From the NCBI GenBank assembly GCA_033720955.1, contig JAWWBN010000013.1, positions 1 to 32,779 of the forward strand: DNA of 32,779 nucleotides, in the 5' to 3' direction. The position numbers and the translations under genes are program-made. The stretch comes from JAWWBN01 sp033720955. GTDB lineage: Bacteria > Acidobacteriota > Thermoanaerobaculia > Multivoradales > JAHEKO01. Positions 7,661 to 14,667 of this stretch are shown here, piece by piece. The notes beneath the pieces were generated by a model. It saw nothing but the letters and a program-made list of their open reading frames with translations. It ran no database searches and had not been told where the DNA came from. Position 1 is the stretch's first letter. The number at the start of each line of letters is the position of its first letter.

Positions 7661-8499
7661 GCCGCCGGCTCGCGGCGGCGCTCGCCGCCGGCCTGTTGGC
7701 CTTCGTCGTGGGCTGCGGCGGCGGCAGCTTCGAGGACGACCCGCTGCTCGCCCTGTCGGCCGAGGAGGCGCTGGCCCAGGGCAAGGCGCTGATGGAGGAG
7801 GGCAAGTACCGCCGGGCGGAGGAGTACCTCAACCACGCTTTCGAGGTGGAGCCGAACTCGCCCAGCGGCCGCGAGGCGTTGCTGCTCGCCGCCGACGCCC
7901 TCTTCGAGGCGGGGGGCGACGACAGCCTGCTGCGCGCCGAGGCCAAGTACCGGGACTTCCAGAACCGCTTCCCGACCAGCGCCCGCGGCGACTACGTGCT
8001 CTTCCAGATCGCCGCCAGCCTGCAGCGCCGCATGCGGTCGCCCGACCGCGACCAGGAGCCGACGCGCAAGGCACTGGCCGCCTACCAGGAGGTGATCGCC
8101 CTCTACCCGACCAGCGAGTACGCCGAGCGGGCGCGGGCCGAGATCGACGTCCTGCGGCATCAGCTCGCCGAGTCCGAGTTCCTGGTCGGCCGCTTCTACC
8201 ACCGGATCGGGCTGCATCCCGCGGCGGTGGCCCGGTTCGAGGGGCTGCTCGAGAACTACCCGGGTTACCCGGGGACCGATCGCACCCTCTATCTGCTGGG
8301 CAGGTCGCAGCTCAAGATGAAGCGGGCCGCCGCGGCCGCCGAGACCTTCGACCGGCTGCGCTCCGAGTTCCCGGAGAGTCCCTACCTGGAGGAGATTCCC
8401 GACTTCGAGGTGCCCCCGCCGGTGGCCGAGGAGGCCGGCGAGGAGGGGTCCGAGCCCGAGCCGACCGAGGCGCCGGCGGAAGGGGACGGCTCCTCTTGA
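7657..8499 (+). CDS. BamD-like outer-membrane assembly lipoprotein
   Basis: The 280-residue protein begins with a lipoprotein signal peptide ending VVGC (lipidated Cys20). It is followed by tetratricopeptide-type helical repeats: AEEALAQGKALMEEGKYRRAEEYL, the YRDFQNRFPTS block, AYQEVIALYPTSEYAERA and the FYHRIGLHPAAVARFEGLLENYPGYPGT block. This repeat pattern is that of BamD (YfiO), which binds BamA and helps insert beta-barrel proteins. The last 40 residues are acidic and Pro/Glu-rich. The ATG overlaps the rpe stop (ATGA), and its stop overlaps the TTG start of the next lipoprotein. A generic TPR lipoprotein is the alternative. Confidence 0.82.
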   Translation: MSRRLAAALAAGLLAFVVGCGGGSFEDDPLLALSAEEALAQGKALMEEGKYRRAEEYLNHAFEVEPNSPSGREALLLAADALFEAGGDDSLLRAEAKYRDFQNRFPTSARGDYVLFQIAASLQRRMRSPDRDQEPTRKALAAYQEVIALYPTSEYAERARAEIDVLRHQLAESEFLVGRFYHRIGLHPAAVARFEGLLENYPGYPGTDRTLYLLGRSQLKMKRAAAAAETFDRLRSEFPESPYLEEIPDFEVPPPVAEEAGEEGSEPEPTEAPAEGDGSS

Positions 8500-9308
8500 G
8501 CCGGCGGGGCGGCACCGCGGTCGCGCTTCTGGCCCTGGCGCTCGCCGGCTGCTCCGCCACCGCCCCGCCCTTCGGCCGCGGACCGCGAGACGGCGGCGAC
8601 GTCGCCGAGATGAAGCGTCGGATCGTCGAGCTGGAGCGGCAGGCGCGGGTCGCCCAGGTCGAGATCGAGCGGCTGCGGCGCCAGGTGGCCGAGCTGCGGG
8701 CGGGGTCGCCGGCCGGGCGCCCCGGGCCGGGGTCGGCGCCGCAGGGCGAGGCCGCCTCCCCGCCGCCCGCCGACCCAGAAGAGGTCGATCCTCCGCAACC
8801 GGTCGACCGGGAGCCCCCGGTGGAGAGCAGCGAGATCGCGCTCGAGAACCGCCTGGAGGAGCCGGCCGTGCGCGCCACGCCCCCGGCGGCCGCGGAGGCC
8901 GCACCGGGGCCGCCGGCGATCGCGCCGGTCAGCGCCGAGGCGCAGGCGCTCTACGACCGCGGCTACACCCTCTACCACCAGAGCCGGCCGGCGGACGCCG
9001 AGGCCACCTTCGAGGAGTTCATCCGGCGCCACGGCGACACCGAGCTGGCCGACAACGCCCAGTACTGGATCGGCGAAGCCCGCTTCGCCCGTCGCGACGT
9101 GCCCGGCGCCCTGGCGGCCTTTCGCGAGACCATCGAGCGCTTCCCCGAAGGCAACAAGGTGCCGGACGCCCTGCTGCGGGCCGGAGACTGCATGGCGGAG
9201 CTCGGCGACGAGGAAGGCGCGCGCGCCCTGTACGCCGAGGTCGCGCGTCTCTATCCCAACACCGCGGCGGCTGCGATGGCCGAAGAGCGCAGCGCCAAGC
9301 TGCCGTAG
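8496..9308 (+). CDS. CpoB/YbgF-like TPR lipoprotein
   Basis: The best start is the TTG at 8496, whose TTGA overlaps the previous stop. It gives a 270-residue protein with a lipobox LALAGC (Cys19). A coiled coil (about residues 38-68, EMKRRIVELERQARVAQ...) is followed by a Pro/Glu/Ala-rich linker. Three C-terminal TPR repeats begin AQALYDRGYTLYHQSRPADA and end with the ALYAEVARLYPNT block. This coiled-coil plus TPR layout is that of CpoB/YbgF, which links the Tol-Pal and peptidoglycan-synthesis machines in proteobacteria. No tol-pal gene is adjacent here. The soluble proteobacterial CpoB usually has no lipid anchor. Confidence 0.8.
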   Translation: MSRRGGTAVALLALALAGCSATAPPFGRGPRDGGDVAEMKRRIVELERQARVAQVEIERLRRQVAELRAGSPAGRPGPGSAPQGEAASPPPADPEEVDPPQPVDREPPVESSEIALENRLEEPAVRATPPAAAEAAPGPPAIAPVSAEAQALYDRGYTLYHQSRPADAEATFEEFIRRHGDTELADNAQYWIGEARFARRDVPGALAAFRETIERFPEGNKVPDALLRAGDCMAELGDEEGARALYAEVARLYPNTAAAAMAEERSAKLP

Positions 9309-9342
9309 CTCAAGTAGAGCTTGAACCGTGTGACCCTAATTC

Positions 9343-9371
9343 TTGACAGGAAAAGGGAAAGCGGTTAGCTT
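9343..9371 (+). promoter_or_regulatory. Sigma-70-type promoter of the LysM gene
   Basis: A perfect -35 box TTGACA (9343-9348) is followed after exactly 17 nt by TAGCTT (9366-9371). The predicted start of transcription is near 9378, just before a GGAGG ribosome-binding site (9379-9383) and the ATG at 9394. The TTG of the -35 box would otherwise be read as an upstream start codon. Confidence 0.7.
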
Positions 9372-9393
9372 CGCCATCGGAGGCCCTTGTCAT

Positions 9394-10590
9394 ATGGTTG
9401 CGTGCCGTCGTCCGTTCTGCGGCCTTCTCGTCGCGTTCATGCTCTGCGCCCCGGCTGCGGGCCTGGCGCAGCGGCCGCCCACCGATCTGCACTACGTCCA
9501 GGACCACTGGACCGCGTGGGATCCGCCCACCTCGCTGCCGGAGGGGGCGCAGGTGCACCTGGTCGAGCCGGGGGACACCCTGTGGGACCTGGCCCAGAGG
9601 TACTACGGCGATCCCTATCTCTGGCCGCAGATCTGGGAGCGCAACCAGTGGGTGCGCGACGCCCACTGGATCTACCCGGGCGACCCGCTGCTGGTGGGGA
9701 TCGAGGCGACCCCGGTGAGCGAGCTGGAGGCCCAGGCGCAGGATCTGGAGCGGCAGGCGCGCACGACCGCCCCCTCGGATGACGAGGGCGGCCGCTTGGC
9801 GGGGGTCGGCGCCTTCAGCGGCTCGCCGGAGCCGCTGGGCAGCGAGGCGGACGTCTACTGCTCCGGCTTTCTCGGCGCCGACCAGGAGCCGTTCAGCAAC
9901 ACCATCATCGGCTCGGAGTACGAAAACCTGACGCCGAACCTGGGCGCCGCGCGCGCCACGACGGCCAGCGGCATCTACGGCAAGACGGCCACCATCAAGT
10001 ACGGCCTCAGCACCGGCGACATCGTCTACGTGGACGGCGGCCTCGCCGGCGGCCTCTACCCCGGCCAGGTCCTCACCGTCGTGACGACGGGCGACCGGGC
10101 GGTCCATCCGGTGACCGGCACGGTGATGGGCCGCTACTACGACTACCGCGGCCGCGTGCGTCTCCTCTCGGTTCAGGACGAGACGGCCATCGCCGAGATC
10201 ATCTTCGCCTGCGACCCGATCAACGTGGGCGACCGGCTCGAGGCTTTCGAGCCGATCCCCATCCCCCTGGGGCGCAGGACGCCCATGCGGGGCGTCAACG
10301 ATCCGGTCTCGCGGTCGTCGCTGGCCGAGGCGCCGACCATCCTGCGCTCGCGCCGCAATCTCGTCTCGCTCGGCCGCGGTCATCTGGTGTACATGGAGCT
10401 CGACGGGAGCCGCAACCAGGCGCCGGGGGACATCTACTCGATCTACCGTCCCAGCGCCCCTGGGCTGCCGCCGGTGCTGATCGGTGAGCTCGCCGTGCTG
10501 ACAGTGCGGGGGCGCTCCGCGGTGGGGAAGATCCTCGAGTCGCGCTACACCGTCCACGTGGGCGACCGCCTCAGCTTCAAGGCGCCCTAG
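9394..10590 (+). CDS. Secreted LysM-domain protein
   Basis: The ATG at 9394 is chosen because GGAGG lies 10 nt upstream and because it gives a good signal peptide (hydrophobic LLVAFMLCAPAAGLA, cleavage after LAQ). The mature protein starts RPPTDLHY. A LysM domain at about residues 47-92 (VEPGDTLWDLAQRYYGDPYLWPQ...) should bind peptidoglycan. The remaining 300 residues contain repeated beta-rich segments with GLSTGDIVYVDGG and APGDIYSIYRP, each followed by a hydrophobic strand. This architecture resembles LysM proteins with SH3- or FlgA-like repeats, but I cannot name it. The 398-residue product is periplasmic or surface-associated. It is separated from cpoB by its own promoter. Confidence 0.85.
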   Translation: MVACRRPFCGLLVAFMLCAPAAGLAQRPPTDLHYVQDHWTAWDPPTSLPEGAQVHLVEPGDTLWDLAQRYYGDPYLWPQIWERNQWVRDAHWIYPGDPLLVGIEATPVSELEAQAQDLERQARTTAPSDDEGGRLAGVGAFSGSPEPLGSEADVYCSGFLGADQEPFSNTIIGSEYENLTPNLGAARATTASGIYGKTATIKYGLSTGDIVYVDGGLAGGLYPGQVLTVVTTGDRAVHPVTGTVMGRYYDYRGRVRLLSVQDETAIAEIIFACDPINVGDRLEAFEPIPIPLGRRTPMRGVNDPVSRSSLAEAPTILRSRRNLVSLGRGHLVYMELDGSRNQAPGDIYSIYRPSAPGLPPVLIGELAVLTVRGRSAVGKILESRYTVHVGDRLSFKAP

Positions 10591-10615
10591 AGCGGAGCAG
10601 CTCGCGGCGGCGGTC

Positions 10616-10643
10616 TTGCGGCCACCGGCGGACGTGGTACTCT
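10616..10643 (+). promoter_or_regulatory. Possible sigma-70-type promoter before the Fis-type gene
   Basis: TTGCGG (10616-10621), then 16 nt, then TACTCT (10638-10643) lies 21 nt before the ATG. It is a moderate match only. Confidence 0.3.
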
Positions 10644-10664
10644 CGCGGCCTCCGGTTCCGGCGC

Positions 10665-10922
10665 ATGAAAGACCTCAACGGGCGCCTCTGTCAGATCGTG
10701 GACGAGCTGGTGGGCCGCGGCGTGCCCCTGGCGCAGGCCCGCCGTGAGTTCGAGAAGCTGTTCATCATCGCCGCCCTGCGGCGTCACAACGGCAACGTGT
10801 CGCGCTCCGCGGAGAGCCTCGGGGTCCACCGCAACACACTGCAGAACAAGGTGGGCAATCTTGGCATCGTAGCGGGCGACTATTCGGCGCGGTCGCCCGG
10901 CCGCCGCCGTCGTCGCCCGTAG
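10665..10922 (+). CDS. Small Fis-type helix-turn-helix DNA-binding protein
   Basis: The 85-residue protein carries the Fis/NtrC-tail HTH: FEKLFIIAALRRHNGNVSRSAESLGVHRNTLQNKVGNLG at about residues 28-66. It ends in a basic RSPGRRRRRP tail. The HTH is the type found at the C-terminus of sigma-54 enhancer-binding proteins, but there is no receiver or AAA+ domain, so it cannot by itself open sigma-54 promoters. It may bind as a Fis-like architectural dimer. A sigma-54-type promoter lies 80 bp downstream, in front of the lytic transglycosylase. Whether the protein acts there is untested. Confidence 0.85.
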   Translation: MKDLNGRLCQIVDELVGRGVPLAQARREFEKLFIIAALRRHNGNVSRSAESLGVHRNTLQNKVGNLGIVAGDYSARSPGRRRRRP

Positions 10923-11150
10923 GCCGCCCCTTCTCGCGGAGTCCCCGGAAAACGGGCTCTCGGGCTGGGTTTCCGCCTGTTTTCGGCCCGTCGAGGCCGA
11001 AGATGGCATTGGGCTTGCACCCTTGAGGGGCGCCGCGATGGAGCGGCCAGTACGCAGATCACGCCGTCCGGGCGGTCGGTCCCGAGAGATCTCTACCTCG
11101 GCACCCGACGCACTTCCGGCCACCGACCAGCTCCCGGCGAGGTTCTCCGC
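10923..11150 (+). other. Intergenic regulatory region upstream of the lytic transglycosylase
   Basis: This 228-bp gap has no convincing ORF. It holds three similar half-sites: GGAAAAC at 10947-10953, GTTTCC near 10969-10974 and TGTTTTCGG at 10978-10986. The first is inverted relative to the other two. They lie 20-60 bp upstream of the -24/-12 element at 11004-11019, where enhancer-binding activators often bind. A perfect 10-nt palindrome AGAGATCTCT is at 11085-11094 in the predicted leader. Confidence 0.45.
11004..11019 (+). promoter_or_regulatory. Sigma-54 (-24/-12) promoter of the lytic transglycosylase
   Basis: TGGCATTGGGCTTGCA matches the consensus TGGCAYRNNNNTTGCW at all defined positions but one. 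The GG and GC are exactly 10 nt apart, the spacing required by RpoN holoenzyme. Transcription would start near 11030, giving a leader of about 120 nt. Confidence 0.6.
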
Positions 11151-11939
11151 ATGAAGATCGATAAGCACCAGTTCTTCGTCCGCGCTCTGCTCACGGGTGC
11201 CCTCGTTCTGACCTCGGTGGGCTCCGCCGGCATCGCGCCGGTCTCACCCGTCGAGCGGCCCGAGCCGCCCACTCCGGAGGAGGTGCGCATCCTGGACGAG
11301 CTCCTCGAGTGGGTGAGCCTCCCGCCCTCCGTGGTGGAGCGGCGCTCGCGGCTGCGGCCTACTCTCACGGGGGCGGTGCTGGCGCGTCCGCAGAGCTTCG
11401 ACCTCTTCCGCACCTTCCACGACCGGGACGCTCGACTGCGGCTCCTGGACGGTATCCCCTTCGCCCGTGAGATCCGGCGCGCCGCGACCCGCTTCGAGGT
11501 CGACGGTCTGCTGATCGCGGCGGTCATCGAGGCGGAGTCCGGTTTCAATCCCGAGGCCGTCTCGGTGGACGGCGCCCGCGGGCTCATGCAGGTGATGCCG
11601 GGCACGGCGCTGCTCTACGGCTACGAGGAGTACGACGCGCCGGCGGTCAACATCGAGGTGGGCGCCCGGTATCTCGCCTGGCTGCTGCGGGAGTTCGACG
11701 GCGACGTCGCGCTGGCCGTGGCCGCCTACAACGCGGGACCCGGCACCGTGTCGCGCTTCGACGGGGTGCCGCCCTTCGGCGAGACCCGCCACTACCTCGA
11801 GCGGGTTCTCAGCCGGTACGTCGGCTACCACCAGCAGCTCTGGCGGGATGCCGGGCACCGCGCCTGGCTGCACTGGGACGGCTTCCCGACCGACGAGCTG
11901 GCGCTCGACGACGAGCCGGCGCCGCTGCCGCTCGGCTAG
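11151..11939 (+). CDS. Lytic transglycosylase (SLT family)
   Basis: This protein cleaves the MurNAc-GlcNAc bond of peptidoglycan, forming 1,6-anhydro-MurNAc. The 262-residue protein has an N-terminal hydrophobic segment (ALLTGALVLTSVGSAG), probably a signal peptide or anchor. A 70-residue linker leads to the SLT domain (about 103-235). The catalytic glutamate is E129 in AVIEAESGFNP, followed by GARGLMQVMPGTA, the INIEVGARYL-like strand (NIEVGARYLAWLL) and VAAYNAGPGTVSR. These are the standard motifs of this family. A GAGG sequence precedes the ATG. The promoter is sigma-54-like, which suggests conditional expression. Confidence 0.92.
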   Translation: MKIDKHQFFVRALLTGALVLTSVGSAGIAPVSPVERPEPPTPEEVRILDELLEWVSLPPSVVERRSRLRPTLTGAVLARPQSFDLFRTFHDRDARLRLLDGIPFAREIRRAATRFEVDGLLIAAVIEAESGFNPEAVSVDGARGLMQVMPGTALLYGYEEYDAPAVNIEVGARYLAWLLREFDGDVALAVAAYNAGPGTVSRFDGVPPFGETRHYLERVLSRYVGYHQQLWRDAGHRAWLHWDGFPTDELALDDEPAPLPLG

Positions 11940-11946
11940 CGACGGC

Positions 11947-11964
11947 GCCGCCGCGAGCGGCGGC
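11947..11964. terminator. GC-rich hairpin between convergent genes
   Basis: GCCGCCGC-GA-GCGGCGGC forms a perfect inverted repeat of 8 bp. It fills the 25-bp gap between the lytic transglycosylase and tatA stop codons and could stop transcription from both sides. It has no U-tract on either strand. Confidence 0.4.
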
Positions 11965-12156
11965 TCAAGAGTTCGAGCCCGATCCGGAGTCGGAGAGCTT
12001 CTCCGTCGGCTCCTCCTCCTCGGAGCTCAGGCCCTTCTTGAAGTTGCGGATCCCCTCGCCCAGGCCCCGGCCGAGCTTGGGCAGCTTCGAGGCGCCGAAG
12101 ATGACGAGCACGATCAGCAGGATGATCAGCAGCTCTTGCACTCCCAGGGTCGGCAT
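11965..12156 (-). CDS. tatA: Twin-arginine translocase subunit TatA/E
   Basis: TatA forms the protein-conducting element of the Tat system, which exports folded proteins. The 63-residue protein has the standard layout: a short N-terminal membrane helix (LLIILLIVLVIFGASKLP), the FGASKLP hinge, then an amphipathic helix (GRGLGEGIRNFKKGL) and an acidic polar tail. An AAGGAG site precedes the ATG. No tatB or tatC is in the window, so the partners are encoded elsewhere. A TAGACT box upstream overlaps the stop of the kinase gene. Confidence 0.93.
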   Translation of the reverse strand: MPTLGVQELLIILLIVLVIFGASKLPKLGRGLGEGIRNFKKGLSSEEEEPTEKLSDSGSGSNS

Positions 12157-12189
12157 GGTGGGCGGGCTCCTTTCGCGAGGTGGGCTAGA

Positions 12190-12195
12190 AGTCTA
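12190..12195 (-). promoter_or_regulatory. TAGACT -10-like box before tatA
   Basis: On the minus strand TAGACT lies 33 nt before the tatA ATG and overlaps the TAG stop of the upstream kinase gene. The leader would contain the AAGGAG ribosome-binding site. No -35 is seen. Confidence 0.35.
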
Positions 12196-13152
12196 GCAGA
12201 CCGCGGCCCAGCGCGCCGAGAGAGCGGCGGCGAGGTCGGCCGTCGCTGGCAGCCGGGCCAGATGGTCCAGGGCGCGCACGAAGGTGGGCGCGATGAGGCC
12301 GGCGTGGCGGGGCCGGCCTGCGCTCGCGGAGGCGGCGTAGGTGCCCACGGCCTTGAGCGCGCGCTGCGCCGCCGCGCCGTGGTAGCCCGGCCGGGGACCC
12401 GGTCCGAGGACGGCGTCCAGGAGAGCTCGCTCCACCGCCGCGGAGGGGAAGAGGGTGTCGTTCAGGAGCGACGCCAGGTCGTAGGCCGGGGGTCCGAGAC
12501 GCAGGCCCTGGTGGTCGATGACCGCCAGCGCCGGGGGCTCCCCGCAGGGGAGGAGATTGCGCACCATGAAGTCGCGGTGGCAGGGGACCGGCTCCTCGCC
12601 GCCCAAGGTGGCGCAGAGCGCCGCCGCGGCGTCGTCGTAGGCCTTCCCCAACCCCTCCAGGAGCCCTCGCGGCCCGAGGAAGGCCCGACGGGTGAGGTCC
12701 AGCTCGGCCGCCAGGAGGTCGCCGTCCAGCGGCGGGTTGAGCTCGGCCACCGCCGCCCGGGGGAGGGCGGCGATCCGGGCGATCAGCCCGGCGGCGTGCC
12801 GGAAGTAGGCGGCGAGCCGCCGGGGAGCGGGGGCGAGATCGGCCACCGTCGCCTCCCCGAGATCCTCGAGCAGCATCCAGCCTCGCCCGCAGTCGGCCGC
12901 CAGCACCTTCGGCGCGCGGACGCGGGCCCCCTCCAGCAGGCAGGTGCTGCGCAGGAAGCGCCCGCAGTCGGCCGCCAGCTCGGCGGGGTAGACGGCCAGG
13001 ACGGCGGTCTCTCCGACTGCCCGGCGGAGCCGGTAGTAGGCGCGCGCGGAGAGGTCGCCGGCCAGCCTCTCCCAGCGCCGGAAGGGGCCGGCATGGAGGG
13101 TCGCCCACGCGCGGAGCTCTTCCGAAGGCGTCTGCGGCACCGGGGGTGGCAT
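12193..13152 (-). CDS. AmgK-like aminoglycoside-phosphotransferase-fold sugar kinase
   Basis: The protein has an APH fold. The Brenner loop is HRDFMVRN and the metal-binding loop is VIDHQGLRLGPPAYDLASLLND, which closely follows AmgK (D-x-Q, then YDL-SL-D). AmgK phosphorylates N-acetylmuramate or GlcNAc at the anomeric position in peptidoglycan recycling. The ATG at 13152 (MPPPVPQ, 319 residues) is preferred over the GTG at 13173, because a TAGCTT -10-like box lies between them. The position next to a lytic transglycosylase fits a wall-recycling role, but MurU is not adjacent. The substrate is inferred. Confidence 0.78.
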   Translation of the reverse strand: MPPPVPQTPSEELRAWATLHAGPFRRWERLAGDLSARAYYRLRRAVGETAVLAVYPAELAADCGRFLRSTCLLEGARVRAPKVLAADCGRGWMLLEDLGEATVADLAPAPRRLAAYFRHAAGLIARIAALPRAAVAELNPPLDGDLLAAELDLTRRAFLGPRGLLEGLGKAYDDAAAALCATLGGEEPVPCHRDFMVRNLLPCGEPPALAVIDHQGLRLGPPAYDLASLLNDTLFPSAAVERALLDAVLGPGPRPGYHGAAAQRALKAVGTYAASASAGRPRHAGLIAPTFVRALDHLARLPATADLAAALSARWAAVC

Positions 13153-13163
13153 GGCTCGGCGGC

Positions 13164-13169
13164 AAGCTA
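13164..13169 (-). promoter_or_regulatory. TAGCTT -10-like box before the AmgK-like gene
   Basis: On the minus strand TAGCTT lies 11 nt before the ATG at 13152. It is the same hexamer as the -10 of the LysM gene. No -35 is seen. Confidence 0.3.
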
Positions 13170-13191
13170 GCACACGGCGCTCGTTCGCGGT

Positions 13192-13221
13192 TTGACAGTC
13201 CGCTGAGGGGCTGGGAATAAT
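13192..13221 (+). promoter_or_regulatory. Sigma-70-type promoter of the rlmN-pgeF-ftsEX operon
   Basis: TTGACA (13192-13197), 18 nt, then AATAAT (13216-13221). Transcription would start near 13228, giving a leader of about 37 nt that contains GGTGAG before the GTG at 13265. It lies in the divergent gap with the kinase gene. Confidence 0.65.
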
Positions 13222-13264
13222 CTCGCCGGAGCCAGAAGATGGGCGGTGAGAGCTGAACGCGCGC

Positions 13265-13546
13265 GTGCGAGAGCTGCTGAGGGAGCTCCAGGTGTCGCTG
13301 GCGCGGGCGCTGGGCGGCTCCCCGGAGGTAAGCCGGCTGCTGGAGCAGATCCAGCGCGAGGGGTGGACCCTCTACCTGGTGGCCGATCGGGGACCCGAGG
13401 ACGAGAATGACGAGGCCATCGAGCTCACCGCGCGTCGGGCGCTGCCGGCGGCCGAGCCGATCTTCCGGATCGACGGCAAGGACCTGCTCTTCCTGAAGTC
13501 GGTGGGCATCGACCCGACCCGCAAGGGAAAGCGCCGGAGGTCGTGA
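13265..13546 (+). CDS. Conserved-looking hypothetical protein, 93 aa, operon leader
   Basis: I do not recognise this protein. The N-terminal third is a helix (VRELLRELQVSLARALGGSPEVSRLLEQIQREGW). It is followed by a beta strand TLYLVADR, an acidic patch (GPEDENDEAIELTARRALP) and a strand IFRIDGKDLLFLKSVGIDP, with a basic end KGKRRRS. There is no signal peptide or membrane helix. It starts at GTG just after an in-frame stop at 13247 and shares GTGA with the rlmN start, so it is translationally coupled to rlmN. The placement suggests a small cytosolic helper or regulator. Confidence 0.75.
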   Translation: MRELLRELQVSLARALGGSPEVSRLLEQIQREGWTLYLVADRGPEDENDEAIELTARRALPAAEPIFRIDGKDLLFLKSVGIDPTRKGKRRRS

Positions 13547-14667
13547 GCCTCTCCCCGTCGCCCGGCGAGAGCGAGCCGAACGGCGGGCGATCCGAGCGTC
13601 GGTCGCTGCTGGGGCTGCCGCGGCCGGAGCTGGAGCGGGCCGTCGCCCCTCTGGTCGACCGGACCTTCCGCGCCCGGCAGATCTACGACGCGCTCTACCG
13701 GCGGGGCGTCTCCCGGTTCGCCGACATGACGGACCTGAGCCTCGAGCTGCGGGGCGCCCTGGAGGACCGCTTCGAGGTCGCGCCGCCGCGGGCGGTGCTG
13801 CGGGAGCGCTCGGCCGACGGGTCGTCGAAGGCGCTGCTGGAGCTGGCGGACGGGGCGACGATCGAGGCGGTGGCGATCCCGGACGGCCGGCGAATGACCC
13901 TCTGCCTGTCCAGCCAGGCGGGCTGCGGACTGGCCTGCCGCTTCTGCGTGACCGGCTTCTGGGGCGCGGGGCGCAATCTCGACAGCGGCGAGATCGTGGG
14001 TCAGGCGCTGGCGCTGCGCGAAGGGGTGAAGCCGCCCTTCGAGGGTCTGAACCTGGTCTTCATGGGGATGGGGGAGCCGCTCCAGAATCTGGACGAGGTG
14101 GCGCGCAGTCTCGAGATCTTCAGCGAGTTCATCTCCTGGCGGCGGATCACCGTCTCCACGGCCGGGGTGATCCCGGGGATCGAGCGGATGGCCTCCTGGG
14201 AGCGTCGTCCCAACCTGGCGGTCTCGCTGCACGCCCCCGACGACGAGCGGCGCGGCCGGCTGATGCCGATCAACCGCACCTACCCGCTGGACGACCTGCT
14301 CGCGGCGCTCAAGGCCTATCCGCTGGAGCGCGGCCGCAAGGTGACGATCGAGTACCTGCTGGTCAGGGACTTCAACGACGCGCCCGGAGACGCCGACCTG
14401 CTGGTCGAGCGGCTGGCAGGACTCGACTGCAAGGTCAACCTCATCCCCGTGAACCCGGACCCGGTGCTCGGCGCCAGGATGGTGCCGCCCGATCCCCGAG
14501 TCAGCGAGAGCTTCCGCGCCCGCCTCAAGCAGCGCGGCTGCCTCGCCACGCTGCGTCGCCGCCGGGGGGACGACGTGTCGGCGGCCTGCGGCCAGCTCCG
14601 CGCTCCGGGCCGTCCACCCCGGGGCTTCCGGCACAGCCGCTGGCTGGCCGGGGTCGAGCGCGGGTGA
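13543..14667 (+). CDS. rlmN: 23S rRNA / tRNA adenine-2 methyltransferase (radical SAM)
   Basis: RlmN methylates C2 of A2503 in 23S rRNA (and A37 of some tRNAs) by radical SAM and ping-pong chemistry. The 4Fe-4S ligands are C128, C132 and C135 (CGLACRFC). The methyl-accepting cysteine near the C-terminus is C349 in DDVSAACGQL. Other family motifs are NLVFMGMGEPLQN and the ITVSTAGVIPGI and LAVSLHAPDD segments. The 374-residue length is normal. The GTG start overlaps the upstream stop (GTGA), and its own stop overlaps the next start in the same way. Confidence 0.95.
   Translation: MSLSPSPGESEPNGGRSERRSLLGLPRPELERAVAPLVDRTFRARQIYDALYRRGVSRFADMTDLSLELRGALEDRFEVAPPRAVLRERSADGSSKALLELADGATIEAVAIPDGRRMTLCLSSQAGCGLACRFCVTGFWGAGRNLDSGEIVGQALALREGVKPPFEGLNLVFMGMGEPLQNLDEVARSLEIFSEFISWRRITVSTAGVIPGIERMASWERRPNLAVSLHAPDDERRGRLMPINRTYPLDDLLAALKAYPLERGRKVTIEYLLVRDFNDAPGDADLLVERLAGLDCKVNLIPVNPDPVLGARMVPPDPRVSESFRARLKQRGCLATLRRRRGDDVSAACGQLRAPGRPPRGFRHSRWLAGVERG

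Noticed and set aside
11085..11094. AGAGATCTCT palindrome in the transglycosylase leader
   Set aside because: It is short and could occur by chance; I mention it in the intergenic entry but do not claim an operator.
12185..13165. Minus-strand frame overlapping the AmgK-like gene in another frame
   Set aside because: It lacks motifs, while the overlapping frame has the full kinase loop set.
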